Shown: positions 53,593 through 62,745, counted from the stretch's first letter. The stretch: DNA of 64,000 nt from CADEED01 sp039931065 (GCA_039931065.1 JBDTSP010000012.1:74347-138346); one strand, 5' to 3'. Numbers and translations: made by a program. Notes: generated by a model not told the origin, from the sequence alone.

Positions 53593-54096
53593 GTGCCAGC
53601 CGCCGCCCGCCACATCGACCTTGCCCCGCATTGCTCGCTGACTCCACGTGGCGCCGCCTTGTTCTTCGGTCTGGTGTGCCTCGTGACGATTGGCATCGCC
53701 ATCGTCTTCACCGTGCTCGGTTTCTGGCCCGTCCTGCCGTTTGCGGGCGGCGAAATGCTGCTGCTCGCCTGGGCGCTGAAATCCAGCATGGACCGCAGGC
53801 TCGAACGCGAGAGCATCGATATTTCGGAAACCGAGATCGTCGTCGAGTACGCACGCGGCATGCCGCAACGAGTTGTGTTCCCGCGCCACTGGGCGCGGGT
53901 TAAAATCCGCCGCCCGAAATCGCCCCTCCACCGCGGCCAGCTCTTGATCGAGTCGCAGGGCCGGGCGCACGAGGTAGGGAAGTTTCTGACAGAGGAGGAG
54001 CGTCGCCAGTTGGCAGCCGATTTACGGCGCCTGATTGGCGGCATGAACCAGTCGCCGGCACTGCCGGGCTCGGGTTCACCGGATCAGTTTTCTTGA
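53593..54096 (+). CDS. DUF2244 family membrane protein
   Basis: Protein of 167 residues with two adjacent membrane helices (about 23-42 and 46-64), then a cytoplasmic beta domain containing IDISETEIVVEYARG and PRHWARVKI. This is the DUF2244 layout, and such genes commonly stand upstream of coxB in proteobacteria, suggesting a role connected with cytochrome oxidase, though none is established. The start is GTG 53593. It ends 8 bp before the coxB ATG. Confidence 0.82.
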   Translation: MPAAARHIDLAPHCSLTPRGAALFFGLVCLVTIGIAIVFTVLGFWPVLPFAGGEMLLLAWALKSSMDRRLERESIDISETEIVVEYARGMPQRVVFPRHWARVKIRRPKSPLHRGQLLIESQGRAHEVGKFLTEEERRQLAADLRRLIGGMNQSPALPGSGSPDQFS

Positions 54097-54104
54097 GGTC
54101 ATCG

Positions 54105-55004
54105 ATGAGCTTTCAAATGAAGAACGCCAAAGCGCGCCGTGGAATACAGGCCGCCGTTGCATCCCTGTTCGCTGTCCTTGCATCCGTTGCGCACGCCGAT
54201 TGGGGCGGGCTCAACATGCACGAAGGCGTCACCATCCTGAGCCGCAAGATCTACGGCCTGCACATGACCATCTTCTGGTGGTGCGTGGCCATCGGCGTCG
54301 TCGTATTCGGCGTGATGATCTATTCGATGGTGAAGTTCCGGAAGTCGCAGGGCGCGGAAGCGGACAAGACGCTGCTCCACAGCACCAAGGTCGAGATCAT
54401 CTGGACCGTCATCCCCATCGGCATCCTCGTATTGATGGCCGTGCCCACCGCCAGGACGCTCATCGAGATCGAAGACATGGGCAACGTGAGCCTCAACATC
54501 AAGGTCACGGGTTACCAGTGGAAGTGGCAATACGAATACCTCGGGCAGAACGTCAGCTTCTTCTCGACGCTCAAACGCGACAGCAACATCGCGCGCCAGT
54601 TGGGCTCGGGCATCGACCCGAAGACCGTTCCTAACTACCTTCTCGACGTGGACAATCCGCTGGTCGTCCCGGCGGGCACGAAGATCCGCCTCCTGCTCAC
54701 CGCGCAGGACGTGATCCACGCCTGGTGGGTGCCGGCCTTCGGCATGAAGAAAGACGCGATCCCGGGCTACGTTAACGAAATCTGGGTGCAGGTCGATGCC
54801 GACAAGCTCGGCACGTATCGCGGTCAGTGCGCCGAACTCTGCGGCCAGGATCACGGCTTCATGCCGATCGTGGTCGAGGTGAAGTCGCCGGCCGAATACG
54901 ACGCGTGGCTGCGCACCAAGCAGACCGAGCAGAAGTTAGCCGGCGTTTCGCCGACGGCCCCTTCGACCGTTGCGTCCGCCGCCGCGGCCGTGACCCAGCA
55001 ATAA
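54105..55004 (+). CDS. coxB: Cytochrome c oxidase subunit II
   Basis: Precursor of 299 residues: signal peptide ending near AHADWG, two membrane helices (about 40-62 and 85-105), and a periplasmic CuA cupredoxin domain. The CuA ligands are in CAELCGQDHGFM and an upstream His (VIHAWWVP); the electron-entry YQWKW motif is intact. No cytochrome c domain is fused. The start is ATG 54105 with GAGG six bases upstream; TTG 54093 also opens the frame. It donates electrons to subunit I. Confidence 0.95.
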   Translation: MSFQMKNAKARRGIQAAVASLFAVLASVAHADWGGLNMHEGVTILSRKIYGLHMTIFWWCVAIGVVVFGVMIYSMVKFRKSQGAEADKTLLHSTKVEIIWTVIPIGILVLMAVPTARTLIEIEDMGNVSLNIKVTGYQWKWQYEYLGQNVSFFSTLKRDSNIARQLGSGIDPKTVPNYLLDVDNPLVVPAGTKIRLLLTAQDVIHAWWVPAFGMKKDAIPGYVNEIWVQVDADKLGTYRGQCAELCGQDHGFMPIVVEVKSPAEYDAWLRTKQTEQKLAGVSPTAPSTVASAAAAVTQQ

Positions 55005-55025
55005 GTTTCGACGAGAAGAACGCAC

Positions 55026-56639
55026 ATGGCACACGAACACACTGCAGATTCACACGCACACGACGATCACGCTCACGGCCCGGCCCACGGCTGGCGCCGC
55101 TGGGTTTATGCGACGAATCACAAGGACATCGGCACGATGTACCTGATCTTCGCCTGCACCATGTTCTTCGTCGGCGGCTTCATGGCGATGATCATCCGCG
55201 CCGAGCTGTTCAAGCCCGGCCTGCAGCTGGTCGAGCCGCAGTTCTTCAATTCGATGACCACGATGCACGCGCTCGTCATGATCTTCGGCGCGGTCATGCC
55301 GGCCTGGACCGGCCTCGCGAACTGGATGATCCCGATGCAGGTGGGCGCGCCCGACATGGCGCTGCCGCGGCTCAACAACTTCTCGTTTTGGCTGTTGCCG
55401 TTCGCGTTCACGCTGCTGCTGAGCACGTTGTTCATGCCGGGCGGCGCACCGGCCGGTGGCTGGACGCTGTATCCGCCGTTGTCGCTGCAGGGTGGCGACG
55501 GCTTCCCGATGGCGATCTTCGCGATCCACCTTATGGGTGCGTCCTCGATCCTGGGCTCCATCAACGTGGTCGTCACGATCATGAACATGCGCGCGCCGGG
55601 CGTCGGCCTGCTCAACATGCCGCTGTTCTGCTGGAGCTGGCTGATCACGGCCTATCTGCTCATCGCCACGATGCCGGTGCTCGCGGGCGCCGTCACCATG
55701 CTGCTGACCGACCACTTCTTTGCCACGAGCTTCTTCTCGGCCTCGGGCGGCGGCGATCCGGTGATGTTCCAGCACATCTTCTGGTTCTTCGGTCACCCCG
55801 AGGTGTACATCCTTATTTTGCCGGCCTTCGGCATCATCTCGGAAATCATCCCGACGTTCTCGCGCAAGCCATTATTCGGCTACGACGCGATGGTCTACGC
55901 CACAGCGGCTATTGCCTTTCTTTCCTTCATCGTCTGGGCGCACCACATGTTCACCGTGGGCATGCCACTCGCCGGTCAGCTGTTCTTCACGCTGTCGACC
56001 ATGATGATTTCGATCCCGACGGGCGTGAAGGTGTTCAACTGGACCGCGACGATGTGGAAGGGCTCGCTCTCCTTCGAAACGCCGATGCTGTTCGCGTTGT
56101 CGTTCCTGTTCCTGTTCACCATCGGCGGCTTCTCGGGCCTGATGCTCGCGATCGTCCCGGCCGACTTCCAGTACCACGACACCTACTTCGTCGTGGCGCA
56201 CTTCCACTACGTGCTCGTGCCCGGCGCCGTCTTCGCCATCATGGCCGGCGTCTACTACTGGTTGCCGAAGTGGACCGGCAAGATGTACGACGAGAAGCTC
56301 GCCAAGTGGCACTTCTGGCTCTCGACGATCTTCGTGAACGTGCTGTTCTTCCCGCAGCACTTCCTGGGACTCGCCGGCATGCCGCGCCGCATCCCTGACT
56401 ACTCGGTGCAGTTCGCGGACTGGAACATGGTCTCCTCGCTCGGCGCGTTCGGCTTCGGCTTCTCGCAGCTGCTGCTGCCGTACATCATCGTGAAATGCAT
56501 CAAGAGCGGCGTCCGCTCCGAAGGCCGTTCATGGGAAGGCGCGCACGGCCTCGAGTGGGAGCTCTCGTCCCCGCCGCCGTACCACAGCTGGGATCCGCCG
56601 CCGTCACGCGAGCTGGTTGCCCGTGGCGTGCAGCATTGA
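55026..56639 (+). CDS. ctaD: Cytochrome c oxidase subunit I
   Basis: Polytopic heme-copper oxidase of 537 residues with 12 helices. Heme a ligand in HALVMIFGAVMPAW, CuB ligands in HPEVYILILP (with the His-Tyr cross-link) and a later HH pair (VWAHHMF), and the heme a/a3 ligands in VVAHFHYVL are present. K-channel and D-channel residues look intact, typical of an A-type proton-pumping oxidase. The first 25 residues are His-rich. It reads into the small downstream gene through a TGATG overlap. Confidence 0.97.
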   Translation: MAHEHTADSHAHDDHAHGPAHGWRRWVYATNHKDIGTMYLIFACTMFFVGGFMAMIIRAELFKPGLQLVEPQFFNSMTTMHALVMIFGAVMPAWTGLANWMIPMQVGAPDMALPRLNNFSFWLLPFAFTLLLSTLFMPGGAPAGGWTLYPPLSLQGGDGFPMAIFAIHLMGASSILGSINVVVTIMNMRAPGVGLLNMPLFCWSWLITAYLLIATMPVLAGAVTMLLTDHFFATSFFSASGGGDPVMFQHIFWFFGHPEVYILILPAFGIISEIIPTFSRKPLFGYDAMVYATAAIAFLSFIVWAHHMFTVGMPLAGQLFFTLSTMMISIPTGVKVFNWTATMWKGSLSFETPMLFALSFLFLFTIGGFSGLMLAIVPADFQYHDTYFVVAHFHYVLVPGAVFAIMAGVYYWLPKWTGKMYDEKLAKWHFWLSTIFVNVLFFPQHFLGLAGMPRRIPDYSVQFADWNMVSSLGAFGFGFSQLLLPYIIVKCIKSGVRSEGRSWEGAHGLEWELSSPPPYHSWDPPPSRELVARGVQH

Positions 56640-56767
56640 TGAACGTGAACGATGCCAACGACACTGAAGGGCAGCGCCGGCGCATACGACGCAGCGCCAT
56701 CCTGCTCGGGTTGGTGGCGTTGTCGTTCTACGTCGCGTTCATCGTCATGTCGGTGATGCGCTCCTGA
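56639..56767 (+). CDS. Small cytochrome oxidase assembly protein (single helix)
   Basis: Protein of 42 residues: a charged N-terminus (NDANDTEGQRRRIRRSA) and one membrane helix (ILLGLVALSFYVAFIVM). ATG 56639 overlaps the ctaD stop (TGATG), and its own stop overlaps the ctaG start the same way, so it is held in a translationally coupled ctaD-small-ctaG chain. Small single-helix proteins at this position are recurrent in proteobacterial cox operons and are annotated as oxidase small assembly proteins; the molecular role is not established. Confidence 0.8.
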   Translation: MNVNDANDTEGQRRRIRRSAILLGLVALSFYVAFIVMSVMRS

Positions 56768-57300
56768 TGGACCAGAACAAGAAGCTCACGTTGAAGCTGC
56801 TGGCGTTCGCGCTCGGCAGCTTTGCGTTCGGCTTCGCGCTGGTGCCGTTGTACAACGTGTTGTGCGACATCACCGGCTTCGGCGACCAGAGCCAGCTCGC
56901 GCGGGCGCGCGTAGCGATCGAGGCGCCCGACGACTCGCGCACTATTACCGTGGATTTCATCGCCGAGCTGCCGTCGGTGGGTAACTGGGAATTCCGGCCG
57001 ACCGTGAGCTCGATGCAGATTCATCCGGGCCGCCTGTACAAGACCGAGTTCTTCGCGCACAACCTGACCGGTTTCGCGACCACCGCCCAGGCCGTGCCCA
57101 ACATCGCGCCCGGCAAGGCCGCGGGCTACTTCCGCAAGACCGAATGTTTCTGCTTCACGCCGCAGAAGTTCGCCGTCAACGAACAGCGGCCCATGGTGGT
57201 CCGGTTCGTCGTCGATCCTGCGATTCCGCACTCGGTCGATCGCATCACTCTTTCATACACTTTCTATGACGAGTTCACTCGCGTGAGCTCACTGAACTAA
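56767..57300 (+). CDS. ctaG: Cytochrome c oxidase assembly protein CtaG/Cox11
   Basis: Copper chaperone of 177 residues that inserts CuB into subunit I. One N-terminal membrane helix (about 8-28, with PLYNVLCDITGFG following) and a periplasmic immunoglobulin-like domain with the copper-binding Cys pair ECFCF near residue 120 are present. The start ATG overlaps the stop of the small protein. It lies between subunits I and III, its usual place. Confidence 0.95.
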   Translation: MDQNKKLTLKLLAFALGSFAFGFALVPLYNVLCDITGFGDQSQLARARVAIEAPDDSRTITVDFIAELPSVGNWEFRPTVSSMQIHPGRLYKTEFFAHNLTGFATTAQAVPNIAPGKAAGYFRKTECFCFTPQKFAVNEQRPMVVRFVVDPAIPHSVDRITLSYTFYDEFTRVSSLN

Positions 57301-57315
57301 GCACAGGGTTAATTC

Positions 57316-58203
57316 ATGTCACAGGCACACGCCCCATCGGGCGAAAAGTATTACGTCCCCCACGAAAGCCGCTGGCCGATCATCGCGTCAGCCGGTTTCT
57401 TCACATTGTTGTTGGGCGTCATTTCGCTGCTCAACGACTGGGCGCCGGCTTGGGCGATCATCCCGGGCTTCGCGCTCGTGGTGTACATGTTCATCGGCTG
57501 GTTCGGCACCGTCATCGGTGAGAACCAGCAGGGTTTGTACGGCATGGATGTCGACCGCTCATTCCGCATGGGAATGATGTGGTTCATCTTCTCGGAAGTG
57601 ATGTTCTTCGCCGCCTTCTTCGGCGCGCTCTTCTACGCGCGCGTGTTGTCGGTGCCGTGGCTCGGCGGCGAAGGCACGAAGGTCATGGCGAACGAACTGC
57701 TGCATCCGCTGTTCGAAAACGCCTGGCCGACGAACGGCCCGAATCGTCTCGGTCCGAAGGACGATGGCTCGTTCGAAATCATCCCCGCCCTGGGTCTGCC
57801 GGCGCTCAACACGATCATCCTGCTGTTGTCCGGCGTCACCGTGACCATCGCCCACCACGCGCTGCGCGCCGGCAAGCGCGGCGTGCTGAATATTTTCCTG
57901 GCCGCGACCTTTCTGCTCGGCTTCCTGTTCGTCTATCTGCAGGCGACCGAATATCACCATGCCTACACCGAGCTCGGCCTGACCCTCGGCACCGGCATCT
58001 ACGGCTCGACGTTCTTCATGCTCACCGGCTTTCACGGTTTCCACGTGACGCTCGGCGCGATCATGTTGTTCTGCATCTGGTTGCGCACGATGAAGGGTCA
58101 CTTCACGCCGGAACGGCATTTCGCGTTCGAAGCGGTGGCCTGGTACTGGCACTTCGTGGACGTGGTCTGGCTGGGGCTGTTCATCTTCGTCTACTGGATC
58201 TGA
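57316..58203 (+). CDS. coxC: Cytochrome c oxidase subunit III
   Basis: Polytopic subunit of 295 residues with seven helices. Conserved features include FIFSEVMFFAAFF, the TEYHHAYTEL region, TGFHGFHVTLGAIML and the C-terminal WYWHFVDVVWLGLFIFVYW. It supports proton uptake and stability of subunit I. It is the last gene of the cox operon and is followed 27 bp later by a strong terminator. No ctaA, ctaB or SURF1 gene follows, so heme a synthesis genes are elsewhere. Confidence 0.96.
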   Translation: MSQAHAPSGEKYYVPHESRWPIIASAGFFTLLLGVISLLNDWAPAWAIIPGFALVVYMFIGWFGTVIGENQQGLYGMDVDRSFRMGMMWFIFSEVMFFAAFFGALFYARVLSVPWLGGEGTKVMANELLHPLFENAWPTNGPNRLGPKDDGSFEIIPALGLPALNTIILLLSGVTVTIAHHALRAGKRGVLNIFLAATFLLGFLFVYLQATEYHHAYTELGLTLGTGIYGSTFFMLTGFHGFHVTLGAIMLFCIWLRTMKGHFTPERHFAFEAVAWYWHFVDVVWLGLFIFVYWI

Positions 58204-58230
58204 TACCGACCGACACCTTTGGTTGATAGG

Positions 58231-58259
58231 ACGGGGCGCTTCGGCGCCCCGTTTTATTT
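58231..58259 (+). terminator. Rho-independent terminator of the cox operon
   Basis: ACGGGGCGC (58231-58239) pairs with GCGCCCCGT (58244-58252) around a TTCG loop and is followed by TTTATTT. It begins 27 bp after the coxC stop. Confidence 0.9.
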
Positions 58260-58353
58260 GTGCCTTACAATCTCGAAGCATTCGCCCTTAAGGGTGAGAG
58301 GAAATCCCCACTGGTGACATAGATGTATTGCGAGTAGACGGAACACTAACAAC

Positions 58354-59139
58354 TTGGGTGAGGCCTCGGCACGCCTCATCGTCGCCCCATACGCTTGGAG
58401 GCCTCTGAACGCTCATTCCTTCCAGGCAGCGCCTCTTCCGGCGACCAGCAATCTTTTGCTGGGCGCGCTGCCGGATGCGGACTACCAGAGAGTCGAGGGG
58501 CATCTCGAATGGGTCGGGTTGGCGGCCGGTAAAGCCATCATCAGTCCCGGCGAGCCCGTGACGCATGTGTTCTTCCCGACGGAAGGAATCGTTTCCGTGA
58601 TCTCGGGCCTCGCGGACGAAGCTTCTGTTGAGATCGCGATCATCGGCCACGAAGGCATGGTCGGAACTTCGGTGCTGCTTGAAGGCGTGGGCGCGACAGG
58701 GCCACGGCATCGCTCAGTGGTGCAAGTAAAGGGTCAAGGCTACCGATTGCGCGCGGAAGTCCTGATGAAGGAGTTCGAGCGCGGTGGCAAGTTGCGGCAC
58801 TGGCTGTTGCGGCACACCCAGGCGTTGATAACCCAGATCGCCCAGATCGCCGTATGTTCGGGACAACACGAACTGCAGGCGAAGTTGTGTCGCTGGTTGC
58901 TGCAGCGGCACGATCGATTGGCGAGCGCCGAGCTCTATGTGACACAAACCGAGATTGCGAGCATGTTGGGTGTTCGCCGCGAAGGAGTGAGCGAGACGGC
59001 TTGCCAGCTTCAGGAGGCAGGACTGATCCGCTACAGCCGCGGACATGTCGTGCTGCTCGATCGGGCAGGCATCAAAGAGCGTGCATGCGAGTGTCTCGAT
59101 GTGATCCAAAAAGAATATGCTCGGCTCCTGCGCGTGTAG
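58354..59139 (+). CDS. Crp/Fnr family transcriptional regulator
   Basis: Regulator of about 261 residues: an N-terminal cyclic-nucleotide-binding-like barrel (HVFFPTEGIVSVISG, EIAIIGHEGMVGTSVLL) and a C-terminal winged helix with TQTEIASMLGVRREGVSETA as recognition region. No Fnr-type Cys cluster is seen. This subgroup, with IGxEGMVG in the sensor domain, is common in proteobacteria; the ligand is unknown. The start appears to be TTG 58354, since no ATG or GTG precedes the domain in frame, so the N-terminus is uncertain. It lies upstream of PAS and CheB-CheR signalling genes. Confidence 0.85.
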   Translation: MGEASARLIVAPYAWRPLNAHSFQAAPLPATSNLLLGALPDADYQRVEGHLEWVGLAAGKAIISPGEPVTHVFFPTEGIVSVISGLADEASVEIAIIGHEGMVGTSVLLEGVGATGPRHRSVVQVKGQGYRLRAEVLMKEFERGGKLRHWLLRHTQALITQIAQIAVCSGQHELQAKLCRWLLQRHDRLASAELYVTQTEIASMLGVRREGVSETACQLQEAGLIRYSRGHVVLLDRAGIKERACECLDVIQKEYARLLRV

Positions 59140-59165
59140 GCCCCCACAACCAAGCTGGAACAAGC

Positions 59166-59765
59166 ATGTCCACTCCTCGTACTGAACTGCCGGAACTCCC
59201 GAAATTGCGAAGGGATGCGGAGAAGCGGCTCGAGGAAGGATCTGCTCCGCCGACTACCGGCTGGTCAGTGGGTATCGATGCGCTGAGTCTGCTTCACAAG
59301 CTGGCGAGCTCGCCGGTGAGTGCGGTCGAGGCGCTCAAACTGCTGCATGAACTGCAGGTCCACCAGGTTGAGCTGGATATGCAGCACGAACAGATCGAAG
59401 CGAACCAGCGCGAGATGGTCGACGACCTGGCCGGTTTTCAGCGGCTGTTCCAATACGCGCCCGTGGCATACCTGAATCTCAGCCTCCAGCGCGATATTCT
59501 CGAGTGCAACGTTGCCGGCGCGCAGCTGTTCGAAATCAGCCAGGAAAAATTACGGGGACAAGGCATCGATGAGCTGCTGGCTCCTGCGAGTCGGTCGGTG
59601 TTCCTCCAGTTGCTGAAGCGATTGCGTTCGGATGGGACCCACGCCAGTTGTGAGGTGCAGCTCAACATCGCGTATCGCTCGGCCAGATTTCAAGTCGTCG
59701 CGTCCGCCGCTCCTGGAGGCCGGTCGTACCTGGTGGTCTTCGTCGATCTGCCGCCGCGCAGGTAA
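59166..59765 (+). CDS. PAS domain protein
   Basis: Soluble protein of 199 residues. A helical N-terminal half (about 45-90, HELQVHQVELDMQHEQIEAN) precedes one PAS domain (about 95-195, FQYAPVAYLNLSLQRDILECN) that ends in YLVVFVDLPPRR. It has no kinase, cyclase or other output domain, so it probably senses or relays to a partner. The start is ATG 59166; the frame is open upstream over the Crp/Fnr gene. The same helix-PAS module precedes domains in histidine kinases, and the CheB-CheR-PAS gene begins 23 bp downstream. Confidence 0.8.
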   Translation: MSTPRTELPELPKLRRDAEKRLEEGSAPPTTGWSVGIDALSLLHKLASSPVSAVEALKLLHELQVHQVELDMQHEQIEANQREMVDDLAGFQRLFQYAPVAYLNLSLQRDILECNVAGAQLFEISQEKLRGQGIDELLAPASRSVFLQLLKRLRSDGTHASCEVQLNIAYRSARFQVVASAAPGGRSYLVVFVDLPPRR

Positions 59766-59788
59766 CGCCCACCCCTTTACGCGGTTGC

Positions 59789-62338
59789 ATGATTTCTACT
59801 TCCTCGCCTGCCACTCGTGTCGTTGGAGTCGGCGCATCTGCTGGAGGTCTGGCGGCCCTCGAGCAGTTCCTGAGCAATGTCGCGCCGGGAAGTGGGCTCG
59901 CTTTCATCGTCGTTCAGCATCTCGACCCGACCCACAAGGCGCTTCTGGCAGAACTGCTGCAACGCGTCACCGAAATGCCCGTGCGCGAGGCCTCGCGAAA
60001 TCTGCGAGTGGAGCCGAACTCCGTCTACGTGATTCCTCCCAACACCGAGATGAGCCTGGTCGCAGGCATGTTGTGTCTGAAGAGGCCACACGAGCCGCGC
60101 GGCTTGCGGTTGCCGATCAACGTATTTTTCTCCTCGCTCGCGAGCGACCTGGGCGAGCGTGCGATCGGCGTGGTTCTGTCGGGCATGGGTTCGGATGGCA
60201 CGATCGGCTTGCAAGCCATCAAAGCGGCGGGTGGCCTGACAGCGGTGCAACAGCCCGAAACGGCGCAGTTCGACATGATGCCGAAAAGCGCTCTTGCCGC
60301 CGGATGCGGTGACATCATCGCGCCGCCCGCTCAATTGCCGGAGCGCATCCTGGCATACGTTGCGAAGGTGCCGGACCCGAGCATGGCGCCCGCAGAGCCT
60401 GCGCAGTCGACGTCGGCGCCCAATGATCTGCACGGAATTCTCAGGTTGTTGCAGGCGCGAACGCGCCACGATTTCTCACTCTATAAACCCAGCACTCTGC
60501 ATCGCCGTATCGAGCGGCGCATGGCCATCCATGGCAGCGCAACACTGACCCAATACAACGACCTCCTGCGGCAAAACCCGGGGGAGATCGATCTTCTGTT
60601 CAAGGAGCTGCTGATCGGAGTGACCGGCTTCTTTCGCGATCCTGCGGTGTGGGAGTACGTGGCGGACGTGGCACTGCCGCAACTGTTGGCGCGTCGTAGC
60701 CCGGGCAGCAAGCTGCGCGCGTGGGTGATCGGTTGTTCGACTGGCGAGGAGGCGTATTCGCTGGCAATGGCATTCACCGAAGCGCTGCAGCGATCCGCGC
60801 ATCCCGACGACTTCAGCTTGCAGATCTTTGCGTCTGACCTGAGCCCGGACGCCATCGCCATCGCACGTCGTGGCCGGTATCCCGCTTCAATCGCGTCGGA
60901 TGTGTCCGTGAAACGGCGCGCCCGCTTTTTCACGGCTCAAGAGAATCACCACCAGGTAAAGCAGAACATCCGCGACATGGTGCTGTTCGCGCAGCACGAT
61001 GTCGTGCTCGATCCGCCGTTCACCAAACTCGACCTGATCGTGTGCCGCAACCTGCTGATCTATTTCGATGCCGCCCTTCAGCGCAAGCTCCTGCCGCTGT
61101 ATCACTACAGCCTGCTGCCTTCCGGGCTGCTACTGCTGGGGACCTCGGAGACGGTGGGCAAGTTCAACGCGTTGTTCTCGCCGGTGGGCGATCGGAAGTT
61201 GCGACTCTATCAACGCGAAGATGGCGGCGCTGCCATTGCTCCAGACTTTATGATCAAGTCGCTGTCTCGAATGTACAAGATCAATCCGGAGTCACCATTG
61301 CCCCCTCCCGACACTACAACTCCCGCAATCGACAATCTGCAGGTGGCCGCCGATCAGATTCTGTTGCAACAGTATGCGCCGGCTGCTCTGGTGCTCAACA
61401 GCAGCGGCGATATCGTCTACATCAGCGGGCGCACCGGGAAATACCTGGAGCCCGCGGCTGGCAAAGCCAACTGGAACTTTCACGCCATGGTGCGCGAAGG
61501 CCTGCGCGCGCCGATCGCCGATGCGCTCAAACAATCCGCTGGGCAGCGTGAGCCGCTGATTTTGCACGGACTGAAGGTAAACACACCAGGCGGCCCGCAA
61601 CTTGTCGACGTGCAGGTGCAGTGCATGCAAGAACCGCAGGCGTTGCGCGGAATGACCATGATCGCCTTCCGCGACATACCGGCAGGCGCGGCCGGACGCC
61701 ACAGGCGCAAGTCCCCAACGACCGTCGAGGCCGCGCATGCGTTCGAGCTGCAAAGGCTGAGCGATGAAATTCAAACGCTGCGCGAGGAATCGCGCGCCTC
61801 CAAGGAGGAGTTGCAGTCGGCCAACGAGGAGTTGCAGTCAACCAATGAAGAGCTGCAGTCGACCAACGAGGAATTGACGACCTCCAAGGAGGAAATGCAG
61901 TCGATGAACGAGGAGTTGCAGACCATCAATTCGGAGCTGCAGACCAAGCTGGATGACCTCGCGCTCGCCCAGAGCGACATGCAAAATCTGCTCAACAGCA
62001 CGGAGATCGCCATCCTGTTCCTGGACAAGCACCTGAATGTCAGGCGCTACACCGAGCGGGCGTCGAAGATCGTGAATGTTCGCGAGAGTGACGTCGGTCG
62101 GCCGCTCAGCGATCTCACTACCAGTCTGCAATATCCTGGCTTGCATCAGGATGCGCTCGAGACGTTGCGCACGATGGTCTTCTCCGAGAAGCAGATGCCA
62201 ACCAATGACGACCGGTGGTTCTCGGTTCGCATCCTGCCTTATCGCCGGCTGGACAACGTAATCGACGGGGTGGTGATCACGTTCGTCGACATAACCGCCA
62301 CGAAGAAGGTGGAATCTACGCTGCGACGCAATTCCTGA
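59789..62338 (+). CDS. CheB-CheR fusion with coiled coil and PAS domain
   Basis: Cytoplasmic fusion of 849 residues. Residues about 8-195 form a CheB methylesterase with GASAGG, VVQHLDP and GMGSDG; about 215-480 form a CheR methyltransferase (FFRDPAVWEYV, the SAM motif VIGCSTGEEAYSLA, ICRNLLIYF). A PAS-like segment (about 515-630) is followed by a heptad coiled coil (about 650-720, repeated EELQS-NEELQS) and a last PAS domain ending at FVDITATKK. No receiver domain precedes CheB and no kinase follows. No chemoreceptor or CheA gene is in the window, so it may act in non-chemotactic signalling. Confidence 0.9.
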   Translation: MISTSSPATRVVGVGASAGGLAALEQFLSNVAPGSGLAFIVVQHLDPTHKALLAELLQRVTEMPVREASRNLRVEPNSVYVIPPNTEMSLVAGMLCLKRPHEPRGLRLPINVFFSSLASDLGERAIGVVLSGMGSDGTIGLQAIKAAGGLTAVQQPETAQFDMMPKSALAAGCGDIIAPPAQLPERILAYVAKVPDPSMAPAEPAQSTSAPNDLHGILRLLQARTRHDFSLYKPSTLHRRIERRMAIHGSATLTQYNDLLRQNPGEIDLLFKELLIGVTGFFRDPAVWEYVADVALPQLLARRSPGSKLRAWVIGCSTGEEAYSLAMAFTEALQRSAHPDDFSLQIFASDLSPDAIAIARRGRYPASIASDVSVKRRARFFTAQENHHQVKQNIRDMVLFAQHDVVLDPPFTKLDLIVCRNLLIYFDAALQRKLLPLYHYSLLPSGLLLLGTSETVGKFNALFSPVGDRKLRLYQREDGGAAIAPDFMIKSLSRMYKINPESPLPPPDTTTPAIDNLQVAADQILLQQYAPAALVLNSSGDIVYISGRTGKYLEPAAGKANWNFHAMVREGLRAPIADALKQSAGQREPLILHGLKVNTPGGPQLVDVQVQCMQEPQALRGMTMIAFRDIPAGAAGRHRRKSPTTVEAAHAFELQRLSDEIQTLREESRASKEELQSANEELQSTNEELQSTNEELTTSKEEMQSMNEELQTINSELQTKLDDLALAQSDMQNLLNSTEIAILFLDKHLNVRRYTERASKIVNVRESDVGRPLSDLTTSLQYPGLHQDALETLRTMVFSEKQMPTNDDRWFSVRILPYRRLDNVIDGVVITFVDITATKKVESTLRRNS

Positions 62339-62398
62339 TTTCGAAGCCCACGGTAGTCACTTCCGTAAGATAAATAGACCCGATTCCTTCTGATCTCA

Positions 62399-62429
62399 GG
62401 CGGCACACTTCGGTCCGCCGTTTTCGTTT
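62399..62429 (+). terminator. Probable terminator after the CheB-CheR gene
   Basis: GGCGG (62399-62403) pairs with CCGCC (62415-62419), with two more pairs past a bulge, followed by GTTTTCGTTT. It lies about 60 bp after the stop codon. Confidence 0.5.
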
Positions 62430-62585
62430 GGGCGCGCGCGCGATCTCGCCAGCCGCCCCCGGATTCACGAGCCGGACGCGGCCGTGTTGAGCTATGGGCT
62501 CTGGCTGGGCGCGCTTGTCCGGCCGGCCGGCCATTCCCCAAGCGGCGAGACCACTTTTGCGCCCGGCCGTGGTAGGTTGCGCCGC

Positions 62586-62675
62586 ATGCATCGCAACGAA
62601 CAGCCGGGCCAGACCCCGAAGTGCCGCGCCTCTGCGTCGGCGCCGCTTCGTTCGCTCCTCCTTCTTGCGCCCTAG
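62586..62675 (+). CDS. leuL: leu operon leader peptide
   Basis: Open frame of 29 codons beginning MHRNEQPGQTPK and ending PLRSLLLLAP. Four consecutive Leu codons (CTC CTC CTT CTT, 62655-62666) sit three codons before the stop, with a fifth Leu nearby. This is the signature of a leader peptide used for transcription attenuation by leucyl-tRNA supply, and leuA begins about 100 bp downstream. The ATG has a modest AGG site. The frame is open further upstream to 62484, but this ATG gives a leader-sized product. Confidence 0.7.
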   Translation: MHRNEQPGQTPKCRASASAPLRSLLLLAP

Positions 62676-62745
62676 GCGCACAAACTCACGCGTCACCAGT
62701 CGGCGCTTACAAGACTGGAACCCCAAAACCTCCGCCCACGCGGAG
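62666..62745 (+). promoter_or_regulatory. Attenuator-like hairpin series upstream of leuA
   Basis: Three perfect 6-bp stems follow one another: TGCGCC/GGCGCA (62666-62671 with 62675-62680, over the leader stop), CCAGTC/GACTGG (62696-62701 with 62713-62718) and CTCCGC/GCGGAG (62730-62735 with 62740-62745). GCGCC at 62667-62671 can alternatively pair with GGCGC at 62702-62706, which gives mutually exclusive folds. No long T-run follows the last stem, so termination may be Rho-dependent or the switch may act on translation. Confidence 0.55.
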
